Shown: positions 1-9,021 of the stretch, one piece after another
Layout: the number at the start of each line of letters is the position of its first letter
Position numbering within the stretch: the stretch's first letter is position 1
Source: a bacterium
Lineage (GTDB): Bacteria > Hydrothermota > UBA3073 > JACQXS01
DNA: 32,152 nucleotides
NCBI GenBank assembly: GCA_030592575.1
Contig: JAUVIV010000021.1
Location: forward strand, 1 to 32,152
Direction of reading: 5' to 3'
Position numbers and translations under genes: made by a program
Notes under the pieces: model-generated
Told to the model about the DNA's origin: nothing
Database searches by the model: none
Seen by the model: only the letters and a program-made list of their open reading frames with translations

Positions 1-57
1 AATATACTTGATGTTCAGAGTGAAATAACTCTTTATATTGAAGCAATGAAACAATAA
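1..57 (+). CDS. C-terminal end of an unidentified protein (partial)
   Basis: The window opens inside a reading frame that ends at TAA 55-57. The visible tail is 18 residues, ending LYIEAMKQ. A helical tail like this could belong to many families, including outer-membrane efflux/TolC-type proteins, but it is too short to identify. It lies on the same strand as the polysaccharide cluster and ends 63 bases before the next start. Confidence 0.4.
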   Translation, partial: NILDVQSEITLYIEAMKQ

Positions 58-82
58 TCATTATTTATAATCAAAAATTAAG

Positions 83-110
83 TTGACATACATTTTTTTT
101 GAAATAGGAT
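83..110 (+). promoter_or_regulatory. Candidate sigma70-type promoter for the polysaccharide cluster
   Basis: A perfect -35 TTGACA (83-88) is followed after 16 bases by TAGGAT (105-110), which matches four of six -10 positions. The same TAGGAT hexamer follows TTGACA at 30311. Transcription would start only a few bases before the ATG at 121, so the message would be nearly leaderless. The AGGA inside the -10 could otherwise serve as a weak ribosome site. Confidence 0.4.
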
Positions 111-120
111 TTGATAAAAT

Positions 121-645
121 ATGAGAAGACAAGTTAATATAATTTTCTCTGTTATTCTTTTTGCATCTTTTTTGCCTATCTATACTAATCCATTTTTATG
201 TGGAATAGGTTATGCAGAGAAGATGATTGAATCTCATTCGGTAATAGCACCTTATGGCACAGGTGCTCAATATTATGTTTATCTTGGTGCAGATAAAGGG
301 TTGCAAATAAATGTTCAAGTATGGGGACAAGTTTTTAAGCCAGGAATGTATTCTGTGCCAAAAGCTACAGATATTATTGGATTAATATCTTTTGCAGGAG
401 GACCTAATGAGAATGCAAATATTGGTAAAATTAAGCTTGTGAGAAGTACTCCTAATCCAGAAGTTATTATTGTAGATTTAAAAAAATATATGGATACAGG
501 AGATGCAAGCTTTATTCCTGTGCTTAAACGAGGTGATACTATTGTTGTTCCAGAAAATGTGTCATATTGGTTTTCAAATGTTGTAAGAGTTGTTTCACAG
601 TTGGCAATCGTAGCAAATGTTTACTATTTGTTTTTTAGAAGATAG
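121..645 (+). CDS. SLBB-domain polysaccharide export protein, short form
   Basis: This 174-residue protein has an N-terminal hydrophobic signal-like segment (about residues 6-30), a central SLBB beta-grasp domain (about 60-145) and a C-terminal hydrophobic stretch (about 152-171). The SLBB signature is the segment around VQVWGQVFKPGMYSVP, followed by the GPN turn and a late RGDTIVVPE. SLBB domains occur in Wza/GumB-type outer-membrane export proteins. At 174 residues it is much shorter than Wza-type proteins and shows no separate Poly_export domain before the SLBB. The next gene, 14 bases downstream, is a Wzc-like kinase, the usual partner. A role in capsule or exopolysaccharide export is therefore likely, but it may be an accessory subunit rather than the pore. 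No strong Shine-Dalgarno is visible. Confidence 0.75.
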   Translation: MRRQVNIIFSVILFASFLPIYTNPFLCGIGYAEKMIESHSVIAPYGTGAQYYVYLGADKGLQINVQVWGQVFKPGMYSVPKATDIIGLISFAGGPNENANIGKIKLVRSTPNPEVIIVDLKKYMDTGDASFIPVLKRGDTIVVPENVSYWFSNVVRVVSQLAIVANVYYLFFRR

Positions 646-659
646 CAGATGTAAAAATA

Positions 660-2747
660 ATGGATAAAGGAATTTCTTTTCAGGATTATTTGTATATAAT
701 ATTTGCGAAAAAATGGATAGTTCTTAGTATTTTTCTGGTAACTCTTATAGCTACTATTATTTATACTTTTTCTACTCCCAAAATTTATAAAGCAACTGCG
801 ACGGTAATGATAGAACCTGGAAATATTGTCAGTTCTTCTTTTAGCACAGGGCGTTTTTCCTATCCTATTGTGAATATTCAGAATTATTGTGAAATACTAA
901 ATAGTAAAGCTGTAGCGAAAAGAGCAGTTGATAAGTTAAAAGAAGATGATTTTAATTTATCGTTTTTAAATCAACCTGAACCTGCTGAAACCTTACTTTT
1001 AATGAGGTCAATTAAACTGGTAATGGATAGTGATGTAATAGAGATTAATGGAATAGGTAGGAGCACGGGGGAAGCTGTAGCTATTGCAAATGCAATGGTT
1101 GATGCTTTTATGGAAGAGCAACTTGTTTTTATCAGAAAAGGAATTGTCGAACAGAGTGATTTTTTAAAAATACAAATTCCCAAAGTACAGTTTGATTTAG
1201 AGGAATCAGAGAGAGAAATAAAGGATTTCAAGGAAAGAACTAAGATTATATCACTTCGAGATGAAGTTAAGGTATTAGTAGAAGTCTTAGCTAATTTTGA
1301 TGAACTTTATAATAGCAGCTTAGCGACCAAGAAATCTATTCAAAGTCGGTTAGCCTTTCTTGAAAATCAGCTTACTGAGCAAAAATTAGATTTTATTAGC
1401 GAGATTACGGAAGTTTCTATTCCTTGTGTTATTGAGCTTAGAAAACAACTTACTTTCTTGAAAACTGATTATTCTTTATATATGGTTCAAGGGTTATCAG
1501 AAAATGATCCAAAGCTTTTGGATTTAAATGAGAGTATAGAAAAGACTAAATCAAAATTGATTGAGGAAACAAAAAAAATTGTTAATGAACAAATTTCTTA
1601 TGTTGATCCTCTTTCCTCTTCACATGACTTAGTTGATAAAATTCTTGAGTTAAAAATAGAAGTATCTGCCATTAAATCAGAAAATGAAGTTTTCCTTGAA
1701 ATAAAGAAAAAGTATGAGGATAAACTTTATTCTCTTCCATTATCGGAATTTAAATTAGCTCCATTAGAAAGAGAAAGAAGAGGGAATGCTATTGCTTATG
1801 AACTTTTGGTAAAATCTTATAAAGAAATGCAGGTTTCTAAAGCAGGGACAGTTAGTAATGTAAGAATAATTGATAGAGCAGGAACTTCAAAAGTACCTAT
1901 AAAACCAAATAAAAAGTTAAATTTGATGTTAGGAGTAATTTTTGGGGCAATATTAGGATTAGGAGGGGCATTTATTGCTGATTATGTGGGTGCTTCTGTT
2001 AAAACTTCAAAAGACGTAAAAATTCACTTCAATCTTCCTGTATTTGGATCTATACCAAAAGTGAGTAATCCTAATTTACTAGAGCATTCTGGAAATTCAC
2101 ATATTAGTGAAGCTTACAAGGAAATTCGGACAAATATCGGATTTTCTAATCCTGACTGTCCTATAAAGACTATTCTTGTTACTTCTTCAGTTCCGAGAGA
2201 AGGAAAGTCAACAGTAGCTTCTAATATAGGAATCGTTTTGACACAACTTGGGAAAGAAGTGTTATTGGTAGACGTAGATTTAAGAAGACCTGTTCTTGCG
2301 AAGGTTTTTGGAATAGAGAACAAAAAAGGAATTACTGATATTTTGACAAAAAAAGCTAATTGGACTTCTGTAATTAATTCCACGAAAATAGAGAACTTGA
2401 ATTTACTTACCTCAGGAAAAATTCCACCTAATCCTTCGGAGCTTTTAGGAAGTCAGCAAATGGATGTTCTAATAAAAGAATTGAAGAAAAATTTTGATTA
2501 TATAATATTTGATGTGCCTCCTGCAGTAAATGTAACTGATGCTGCTGTTTTGTCGTCAAAGCTTGATGGGGTATTAATTGTAGTAGAGGCAAATAAGACA
2601 AATAAACTTGCGATTTCTCGTGCCAAAGAAAATTTGGAACGTGTTAATGCAAAAATATTAGGAGTTATTCTTAATAAAGTACCAGCAGGTTATACCCCAG
2701 GTTATAATTCCTATTATCGTTATTACACCTCCGAAAAAGAGGCCTAA
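660..2747 (+). CDS. Wzc-like polysaccharide co-polymerase / tyrosine autokinase
   Basis: This 695-residue inner-membrane protein should control polysaccharide chain length and export by cycles of tyrosine phosphorylation. An N-terminal Wzz domain begins with a membrane segment (about 18-36). A long coiled-coil periplasmic region follows, then a GNVR-like segment ending in the second membrane helix (about 421-443), where a proline-rich KVPIKPNKK precedes the helix as in Wzz proteins. The cytoplasmic BY-kinase domain has Walker A (SVPREGKST, about 511-519), Walker A' (LLVDVDLRRP) and Walker B (YIIFDVPP). The C-terminus is a tyrosine cluster (YNSYYRYY), the usual autophosphorylation site. It follows the SLBB gene by 14 bases and precedes the Wzy-like gene by 17, so the three are probably cotranscribed. 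Confidence 0.92.
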   Translation: MDKGISFQDYLYIIFAKKWIVLSIFLVTLIATIIYTFSTPKIYKATATVMIEPGNIVSSSFSTGRFSYPIVNIQNYCEILNSKAVAKRAVDKLKEDDFNLSFLNQPEPAETLLLMRSIKLVMDSDVIEINGIGRSTGEAVAIANAMVDAFMEEQLVFIRKGIVEQSDFLKIQIPKVQFDLEESEREIKDFKERTKIISLRDEVKVLVEVLANFDELYNSSLATKKSIQSRLAFLENQLTEQKLDFISEITEVSIPCVIELRKQLTFLKTDYSLYMVQGLSENDPKLLDLNESIEKTKSKLIEETKKIVNEQISYVDPLSSSHDLVDKILELKIEVSAIKSENEVFLEIKKKYEDKLYSLPLSEFKLAPLERERRGNAIAYELLVKSYKEMQVSKAGTVSNVRIIDRAGTSKVPIKPNKKLNLMLGVIFGAILGLGGAFIADYVGASVKTSKDVKIHFNLPVFGSIPKVSNPNLLEHSGNSHISEAYKEIRTNIGFSNPDCPIKTILVTSSVPREGKSTVASNIGIVLTQLGKEVLLVDVDLRRPVLAKVFGIENKKGITDILTKKANWTSVINSTKIENLNLLTSGKIPPNPSELLGSQQMDVLIKELKKNFDYIIFDVPPAVNVTDAAVLSSKLDGVLIVVEANKTNKLAISRAKENLERVNAKILGVILNKVPAGYTPGYNSYYRYYTSEKEA

Positions 2748-2764
2748 GAGTTTAATAATTTAAT

Positions 2765-4381
2765 ATGAATAAGGCCTTAAAAAAATTCCGACCAATAAAT
2801 ATTTTAATAATTTTACTGATTTTTGTAGCATTTTTAATTTTAAGACAACGAATACACGGTTTTCTTCCTATCCTATTTCTAATAACGGTATTAAGTAGTT
2901 ATTTGTTGTGGTTTTTACGAGATTATATAGATTTAACGTCTCCTAAAGTACACGAGATTTTAGTAATAATTTTATTATTAGGAATTTGCTGGTTTACTGG
3001 AAAACTAATTGGATTAGGTAAATATTGGATAATTGGAGTAGTTGTCGGATGTATTTATTTGGCAGTACTTTTCAAAAAACCAGAATACATGCTTTTAGTC
3101 TCTATTATTTTGATAACGAATATGTTTTCACTTCTTAATTCTGATTTATTTAGGATAAAAGGTATTTTTAAATTAAGAGATTTAATATTATTTATTCCAT
3201 TTATTCCAATTATAGTAAAAGAATTTACCCAAAGAAAAAATATTAAGTTTATATTTGGAAGTATATCTGCATATACAATACTTGGTTTTTGTGTTATAAT
3301 TTTATTATTTATTATGGCTACTTCTTTAAGGCATTCTTCTCCCTTTGTTTTGAGCTTTAGGATTGGAAGAGATTATTTCTATTATCTTTTCTTCTTCATG
3401 ACTGTATATTCTATTCAGAAAAAAAGTCAACTTGACTTTATACTTAAAGCTATGATTGTACTTTCTCTTCTTTTTGCGGTAATGTATATTATACAGGCAA
3501 TTTCAGGTGGGGCTATACATCTTTTTCCAACTTCTTCTCACACAAGAGGAAAGCTTTTGGGAGTTTCATTAACTCGTTCTTATGTTTTTTTTGGTTTTAC
3601 AGGAATCATATGTGCTGTATTTATAGGGTTACTTGGAGTTATGAAATCCAGAAGAACAAAAATTTGGATTCTTATTGGATTATCTTTGCTTTTAGGAGCT
3701 TCATTTTTTACTTTCGGAAGAGCTTATTGGATTAAAATTGGGATTATTATTTTCCTTGTTTTTTTATTTTTAGCACAGAATGAGAAGAAAGGTTTTATTG
3801 AATGGATATCAGGAGCATTATTAATATTTGTTAGTTTTATAGCTTTGATAGGAATTTTAAGATATGGCTCTCTTACTCTATTATTTAAAGGAGGAACAGA
3901 AAGAGTTTCTTCTGGAATAACTGATGTAATTCATTCCTCCGGTACGTATGGATATAGGAGGAAAGCTCTTACTTTATATAAGGATATGATTAAGCAAAAT
4001 TTATGGTTTGGGCTTGGTTTTTTATATCAAGATGCAAAAATAACAAAAACTATTCCATTTAAGACAACCATTTTTGGACACAATTCCTTTGTTACTATTT
4101 TGAATACTATGGGAATAACAGGACTTTTTATCCATATTATTTTGTACCTTGTATTTATAATAAGAGGTTTTTTTATTTTTTCTCGTGTAAAAAATCCAAT
4201 TTATAAAGGATTTATATTAGGTTTTATAGCTTGGTATATTGGTGATTGGGTAGTGATATTTACTAAAGGAGTTATGATATTCTATTATTATCTAAGCATA
4301 AAAGCTATGTGTGTTGGTATAACAGAAAGTATATATAGAATTGATAAGGAAAAGGTTGGAAATATTATTGAAATAGAATAG
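2765..4381 (+). CDS. O-antigen ligase / Wzy-type polymerase-like membrane protein
   Basis: This 538-residue protein is strongly hydrophobic with roughly twelve membrane segments. A larger loop in the second half (about residues 370-440) carries HNSFVTILNTMGITGLF, which resembles the conserved H-N-x-(F/Y) motif of the Wzy_C/O-antigen-ligase family. Family members either polymerise undecaprenyl-linked repeat units or ligate the polymer to an acceptor, on the periplasmic face of the inner membrane. Its position directly after a Wzc-like kinase favours polymerase over ligase, but sequence alone does not decide this. The start has no evident Shine-Dalgarno, as for the other genes of this cluster. 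Confidence 0.78.
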   Translation: MNKALKKFRPINILIILLIFVAFLILRQRIHGFLPILFLITVLSSYLLWFLRDYIDLTSPKVHEILVIILLLGICWFTGKLIGLGKYWIIGVVVGCIYLAVLFKKPEYMLLVSIILITNMFSLLNSDLFRIKGIFKLRDLILFIPFIPIIVKEFTQRKNIKFIFGSISAYTILGFCVIILLFIMATSLRHSSPFVLSFRIGRDYFYYLFFFMTVYSIQKKSQLDFILKAMIVLSLLFAVMYIIQAISGGAIHLFPTSSHTRGKLLGVSLTRSYVFFGFTGIICAVFIGLLGVMKSRRTKIWILIGLSLLLGASFFTFGRAYWIKIGIIIFLVFLFLAQNEKKGFIEWISGALLIFVSFIALIGILRYGSLTLLFKGGTERVSSGITDVIHSSGTYGYRRKALTLYKDMIKQNLWFGLGFLYQDAKITKTIPFKTTIFGHNSFVTILNTMGITGLFIHIILYLVFIIRGFFIFSRVKNPIYKGFILGFIAWYIGDWVVIFTKGVMIFYYYLSIKAMCVGITESIYRIDKEKVGNIIEIE

Positions 4382-4422
4382 ATATATTTAAATTATGTAT
4401 TTGTTTTCTTGAGTTTTAATAG

Positions 4423-4452
4423 TTGACATAAAATGATTTGTGTATTAAGAAT
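4423..4452 (+). promoter_or_regulatory. Candidate promoter before the DPGTGS/methyltransferase module
   Basis: A perfect TTGACA (4423-4428) lies in the 111-base gap after the Wzy-like gene. The best -10 is AAGAAT (4447-4452) at a spacing of 18, which is only moderate. It suggests that the following three overlapping genes can be transcribed separately from the upstream cluster. Confidence 0.3.
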
Positions 4453-4507
4453 ACTTAATGTATACTTTTATGAAGAAATTAAAGGTTAGTTTTTGGAGTT
4501 TCTAAAT

Positions 4508-4771
4508 ATGTTACTTGCTTTTTTAAGATTAAAGAAAAAACAATTTAAATATTTTAACCATCGAATAATTTTGATTATTTTTACTGCTTTGTTTTGTTTT
4601 ATATTTCCTCAGATAGCTTATGCTTATCTTGATCCTGGAACCGGTAGTTATATCCTCCAATTGTTTATAGGTGTTTTATTCGGATTGTTATTTACAATTA
4701 AAATGTTTTGGGGGAAAATTAAAATATTTTTTAAAAGTATCTTTTCCAGGAAAAAGAAAGATGAAAACTAA
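4508..4771 (+). CDS. Tiny membrane protein with DPGTGS motif
   Basis: An 87-residue protein when read from ATG 4508, which has GGAG nine bases upstream. A TTG at 4493 would add five residues. It has a basic N-terminus, a hydrophobic signal-like helix (about residues 20-40), the motif AYLDPGTGSYILQ just after it, a second hydrophobic helix (about 54-70), and a very basic tail rich in Lys. I recall small proteins with a DPGTGS motif near exopolysaccharide genes, next to methyltransferases and sulfatase-fold proteins like those here. No biochemical function is known to me. Its end overlaps the following gene by 11 bases, which suggests translational coupling and a shared role. Confidence 0.7.
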   Translation: MLLAFLRLKKKQFKYFNHRIILIIFTALFCFIFPQIAYAYLDPGTGSYILQLFIGVLFGLLFTIKMFWGKIKIFFKSIFSRKKKDEN

Positions 4772-6137
4772 TGAACGTATTCCAAGTTCATTTCGTGATC
4801 CAAGTGGATTTCTCTTCTATCAAGATGGCTTGATTTATCGTCAAATAAACATCATTTACAAAGAGAACTACGAGTACCTAATCAAATCTGGTTTATATAA
4901 ATCGCTTGTAGATGCTGAATTATTAATTTCTCATAAGGAAATAGATGTTGAATGTGCAAACTCTGAGGATGTTTATAAAATAATTAAGCCTGAACTAATA
5001 TCATTTATATCGTATCCATACGAATGGTGTTTTAGCCAATTAAAAGATGCTGCATTAATTACACTTAAAATTCAAGCGAAAGCATTAGAGTTTGGGATGT
5101 CATTAAAAGATTGTAGTGCTTATAATATACAATTTAAAAAGGGCAATCCTATATTTATTGATACGCTCTCTTTTGAAAAATATCATGAGGATGAGCCATG
5201 GGTTGCGTACAGACAGTTTTGTCAACATTTTCTTGCACCTTTAGTACTTATGAGCTATAAGGATGTTCGATTAAATCAATTACTACGAATTTATATAGAT
5301 GGAATCCCTTTAGATTTGGCAAGTTCCCTTCTCCCATTTCATACTCGTTTTAAGTTTTCCTTATTGTCTCATATCCATCTTCATGCTAAAAGTCAAAAAT
5401 ATTTTGCTGATAAAACTGTAAATACAAGTACTCGTAAAATGAGTCGTTTATCTCTTTCCGGACTTATTGATAGTTTAGAAACACTTATCAATAAACTAAA
5501 TTGGCAACATCAAACTACCGAATGGGCTAATTACTATGAAGATACTAATTATTCTGAAGTTGCGTTTCAGCATAAAAAACAACTTATAACTGAATTTTCA
5601 GAGAAAATTAATCCAAAAATTGTTTGGGATATTGGTGCAAATACAGGTGTATTTAGTCGTATTGTAAGTACAAAGGGAATTCAAACCATATCTTTTGATA
5701 TTGATCCTATTGCTGTGGAGAAAAATTATCTTAAATCTGTAGAGAATCGTGAACTCAATATTCTTCCTTTATTGCTTGATTTGACCAATCCATCACCAGG
5801 TATTGGCTGGGAAAATCAAGAAAGAATGTCTATTTTGGAACGTGGTCCTGCGGATACAGTATTTGCTCTTGCTTTAGTTCATCATTTAGCTATTTCGAAT
5901 AACCTGCCACTTTATAAAATTGCTGATTTTTTTAGCAAAATATGCGATTCACTTATTATTGAATTCGTCCCAAAAAGTGATTCGCAGGTACAAAGACTTC
6001 TTACAACACGAGAAGACATTTTTCCAAATTATACACAAAAGACTTTTGAGAGTGAATTTGGGAAATATTTTACAATACAAAACTCTATGCAGGTAAAAGA
6101 TTCTGAAAGAATTTTGTATCTGATGAAAAAAATATGA
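4761..6137 (+). CDS. NoeA-like SAM-dependent methyltransferase with kinase-like N-terminal region
   Basis: The protein is 458 residues from ATG 4761. The frame is open further upstream, but that stretch is the +1 shadow of the preceding gene, and the typical family N-terminus (SSFRDPSGFLFYQDG) begins right after this ATG. The C-terminal half is a class I Rossmann methyltransferase: motif I DIGANTG (290-296), acidic D313 in FDID, and ALVHHLAI (370-377). The N-terminal half has D117, N122 and D134 in LKDCSAYNIQF and IFIDTLSF, spaced like the catalytic loop and DFG aspartate of small-molecule kinases. The family resembles the nodulation protein NoeA. It overlaps its upstream neighbour by 11 bases and its downstream neighbour by 4 (ATGA). 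The substrate is unknown; a glycan is likely from context. Confidence 0.78.
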   Translation: MKTNERIPSSFRDPSGFLFYQDGLIYRQINIIYKENYEYLIKSGLYKSLVDAELLISHKEIDVECANSEDVYKIIKPELISFISYPYEWCFSQLKDAALITLKIQAKALEFGMSLKDCSAYNIQFKKGNPIFIDTLSFEKYHEDEPWVAYRQFCQHFLAPLVLMSYKDVRLNQLLRIYIDGIPLDLASSLLPFHTRFKFSLLSHIHLHAKSQKYFADKTVNTSTRKMSRLSLSGLIDSLETLINKLNWQHQTTEWANYYEDTNYSEVAFQHKKQLITEFSEKINPKIVWDIGANTGVFSRIVSTKGIQTISFDIDPIAVEKNYLKSVENRELNILPLLLDLTNPSPGIGWENQERMSILERGPADTVFALALVHHLAISNNLPLYKIADFFSKICDSLIIEFVPKSDSQVQRLLTTREDIFPNYTQKTFESEFGKYFTIQNSMQVKDSERILYLMKKI

Positions 6138-7663
6138 AAAAAACAATTATTATTCATCCGCTCTTCTTTGCAGTATATCCTATTCTATTCCTATATGCTC
6201 ATAACATAGGATATGTTTTGTTAAACGAAGTTCTTGTATTGGCAGCTATTACGGTTGTTTTCTCTATCTTCTTCTTCTTCTTCTTAAAATTTATTCTTAA
6301 AAGTAAAGAAAAGGCAGGATTAATTATTTCTCTTTTTCTATTACTATTTTTTTCCTATGGACATTTTGCTAATATTATAGGAGATTTTCGTTTCACTGTG
6401 AATATAATCACTATTGGAGCAAATAAAATTCTTTTTCCTATCTGGTGTATTTTTTTTCTTCTGGGAACTTATTTTTCTATAAAGACACGTAAAAACTTGC
6501 ATAACCTCACAAACTTATTAAATATTGTATCTGCTTCCCTACTCATAATTTCTTTGGTAAATGTTACTGTTTATGGACTAAAAACAAGAAAAGTTGTCCA
6601 ACGTAATATAGAAAGCACTACAAATTATGAAACTAATGCAGTTCATTCAGGTACGTTTCCAGATATTTATTATATTATTTTAGATGGACACGCTAATTCA
6701 AGAACCTTGAAGGAAGTTTATGATTATAATGACCGAGAATTTACGGACTATTTGGTGGATAAAGGTTTTTATGTAGTTTCTCAAAGTCGAGCCAATTATG
6801 TACATACTTTTCTATCGTTATCATCTTCTTTGAATATGGAATATCACAATATGCTAAATCATACAGAATCCGAATATTGTATGATAGCTTCTCATATGAT
6901 CAAAAATAGCAAAGTAGTAGGATTCCTAAAAGAAAGAGGGTATAAGTTTATAAACTTCAGATCTGGTTGTACATTAACAGATTATAATAGGTACGCAGAT
7001 ATAAATATTCACAGTGGTAAATTGGATGAATTTTTAATGGTGTTAATTCGAACGACTATGTTAAGAGCTTTTGAGAAATGTTTTATTGAATCTGCTCGAG
7101 GAAGAATACTACGTATTTTTTCTCAACTTGCCGAAGTACAACATACTATTAAAGGACCAAAATTTATTTTTGCTCATATTCTTGTTCCTCATCCTCCTTT
7201 TATATTTGGACCAAACGGTGAGCAAGTAAGAGGTGCAGAACTTGAAATGGGACGAGCAGAGTCTTGGGAAGATAAAGAAGGTTATTTGGGGCAGTTAATT
7301 TTCGTGGATAAGAAAATTAAAGAACTTATTGATAAAATATTATCAGAAACGAAAATTTCACCAATTATTATTTTACAATCAGATCACGGTCCTGGATATA
7401 TATGGGCAGAAAAATTAAAGAAAGGCATGGAGGAAGAACTCACTGAAGATATGCTCAAAGAAAGGACAGAGATATTAAATGTCTATTATTTACCTGATAA
7501 TTGTAATGACCTTTTATATGATTCTATAACACCGGTTAATACTTTTAGAGTAATTTTTAATTGCCTCTTTAACACAAACTATGACTTGTTAGACGATAAG
7601 AGCTATTTTTCTCATATCAAACAACGCTGTAAACTCATTGATGTAACTGATAAAATTAAGTGA
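6134..7663 (+). CDS. Membrane-anchored alkaline-phosphatase/sulfatase-fold protein
   Basis: This 509-residue protein has about five N-terminal membrane helices (within residues 9-150), then a soluble, presumably periplasmic domain of the alkaline-phosphatase superfamily. The domain opens with PDIYYIILDGHANS (metal-ligand-type Asp184). A candidate nucleophile Thr225 lies in YVHTFLSLSSS, and there is HILVPHPPF (about 348-355) and the late metal motif QSDHGPG (Asp417, His418). Relatives with this layout transfer or hydrolyse phosphoryl or sulfuryl groups, for example LTA-synthase or phosphoethanolamine-transferase-like enzymes. The start overlaps the methyltransferase stop in ATGA, so the two are probably translationally coupled. 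A role in decorating the polysaccharide is inferred from context only. Confidence 0.78.
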   Translation: MKKTIIIHPLFFAVYPILFLYAHNIGYVLLNEVLVLAAITVVFSIFFFFFLKFILKSKEKAGLIISLFLLLFFSYGHFANIIGDFRFTVNIITIGANKILFPIWCIFFLLGTYFSIKTRKNLHNLTNLLNIVSASLLIISLVNVTVYGLKTRKVVQRNIESTTNYETNAVHSGTFPDIYYIILDGHANSRTLKEVYDYNDREFTDYLVDKGFYVVSQSRANYVHTFLSLSSSLNMEYHNMLNHTESEYCMIASHMIKNSKVVGFLKERGYKFINFRSGCTLTDYNRYADINIHSGKLDEFLMVLIRTTMLRAFEKCFIESARGRILRIFSQLAEVQHTIKGPKFIFAHILVPHPPFIFGPNGEQVRGAELEMGRAESWEDKEGYLGQLIFVDKKIKELIDKILSETKISPIIILQSDHGPGYIWAEKLKKGMEEELTEDMLKERTEILNVYYLPDNCNDLLYDSITPVNTFRVIFNCLFNTNYDLLDDKSYFSHIKQRCKLIDVTDKIK

Positions 7664-7752
7664 TAATAAGATTTAGAATAGGATGAAATGAATCTATAAA
7701 GTCGAATTTCTATTTTTTATCCAAAAAAGATTTGCTAAAAATATAATTAAAA

Positions 7753-8907
7753 ATGAAAATATTGGAACTTGCGATGTATGATGCAGATTTTTTCAGTAGC
7801 TTTGGAGATAGTCTTTTAGCCCTTGGAAAAGAACTCAAAAAGAATGGCGATCAGATGATTATTTGTTTTCCCCGGAAAAGGAATTGGATGCGTGTTTTTG
7901 AACAGGAAGGGTTTCAATTAGAAATAATTCCTATGCAGAAGATTTTTGATTTTCGTGCTATAAAAGTGCTCAGTAATTTACTCAAAAAACATAGGATTGA
8001 TATTGTACATACTCATTTTGGGTTAGAATCTCAAGTTATTGGATGTTTGGCTAAATTCTTTACATCTCATAAGATAAAAATTGTATGGCATTGGAGAAGT
8101 CCACTTCGGAGTGATATTCTTGAAAGAGAAAAAATAAGTGTTTTTTTGCGAATGAAATTTTTTTTTGGAAATCCTCTATATCGTGGATTTGATAAATGTT
8201 GTGTATCCAAACATGTAGTTATTTCTAATGAAATATATAATATCCTTCTGGCTCGAAAAATTACTAAGCAAAAAAAGATTAAAATAATCTATAATGGGAT
8301 TGATATAGATAAATATAATCTGAAGGTTATAGAACAGCAAACAATACCTCTACAGGATATAAATGTACCTTTAATAGGGAATATATCCAATTTTAATCCT
8401 CCAAAAGATCATTTTACATTTCTTCTTGCAGCTAAATTAGTGCTTAAGAAATATTCTCAAGCTAAATTTATGTTGGTAGGAGATGGTCCAACTCAGAAAG
8501 AAGTTGAAAATTATGGAAAGAAATTAGGAATTAATTCAAATTTACTATTTATGGGGACTCAATCAGATGTTCGAGGGTTCATTAAGGCATGTGATTTTAC
8601 TGTTTTGTCATCATTGCATGAAGGATTTGGGAATGTAGCGTGTGAATCTCTGGCACTTGAGTGTCCGGTAGTTGCTACCAGAGTTGGAGGTATTCCTATT
8701 ATTGTTCGTGATAATGAGACCGGCTTTCTTGTTCCATTGAAAGATCCAAAAGCTATGGCAGAGCGGATATTATATCTTATTGAGCATCCTTTGGAAAGAA
8801 TAAGACTTGGCAAGAATGGTAGGAAGTTAGTAAAACAGAAATTTACAACCAGAAGATGGGCACAGGAGATGAGGTCAGTATTTATGGATGTTTTGGGGAA
8901 TTCTTAA
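7753..8907 (+). CDS. GT-B glycosyltransferase, GT4-like family
   Basis: A 384-residue cytoplasmic GT-B glycosyltransferase that transfers a sugar from a nucleotide-sugar donor to a lipid-linked or glycan acceptor. The N-terminal acceptor half includes DIVHTHFG (about 93-100). The C-terminal donor half starts near VPLIGNISNFNPPKDH and contains LVGDGP. The EX7E-type region is SSLHEGFGNVACESLALE (about residues 278-295), followed by CPVVATRVGGIPIIV. Length and motif order are normal for the family. It follows the phosphatase-fold gene after 89 bases without obvious signals and closes the polysaccharide cluster. The sugar cannot be predicted. Confidence 0.88.
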   Translation: MKILELAMYDADFFSSFGDSLLALGKELKKNGDQMIICFPRKRNWMRVFEQEGFQLEIIPMQKIFDFRAIKVLSNLLKKHRIDIVHTHFGLESQVIGCLAKFFTSHKIKIVWHWRSPLRSDILEREKISVFLRMKFFFGNPLYRGFDKCCVSKHVVISNEIYNILLARKITKQKKIKIIYNGIDIDKYNLKVIEQQTIPLQDINVPLIGNISNFNPPKDHFTFLLAAKLVLKKYSQAKFMLVGDGPTQKEVENYGKKLGINSNLLFMGTQSDVRGFIKACDFTVLSSLHEGFGNVACESLALECPVVATRVGGIPIIVRDNETGFLVPLKDPKAMAERILYLIEHPLERIRLGKNGRKLVKQKFTTRRWAQEMRSVFMDVLGNS

Positions 8908-8967
8908 ACCCACGAATTACAAAAAAACATTTGCACATAGATTTACACGAATTAGAAAAATAAAGAT

Positions 8968-9021
8968 TGTAGGGGCGTATCATGATACGCCCTTTCGGAC
9001 ACGATGAATCGTGTTCCTACA
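8968..9021. repeat. 55-nt-class multibranched palindromic repeat, copy 1
   Basis: The outer arms TGTAGG (8968-8973) and CCTACA (9016-9021) are perfect complements. Inside are a perfect 20-bp palindrome GGGCGTATCATGATACGCCC (8973-8992) and a second hairpin with arms ACACGAT (8999-9005) and ATCGTGT (9008-9014). The whole can fold as a three-way junction on either strand. Copies with different stem sequences but the same frame lie at 26879 and 29090. A partial copy (GTAGGAGCAGATTCTG) begins at 9049. Confidence 0.75.
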
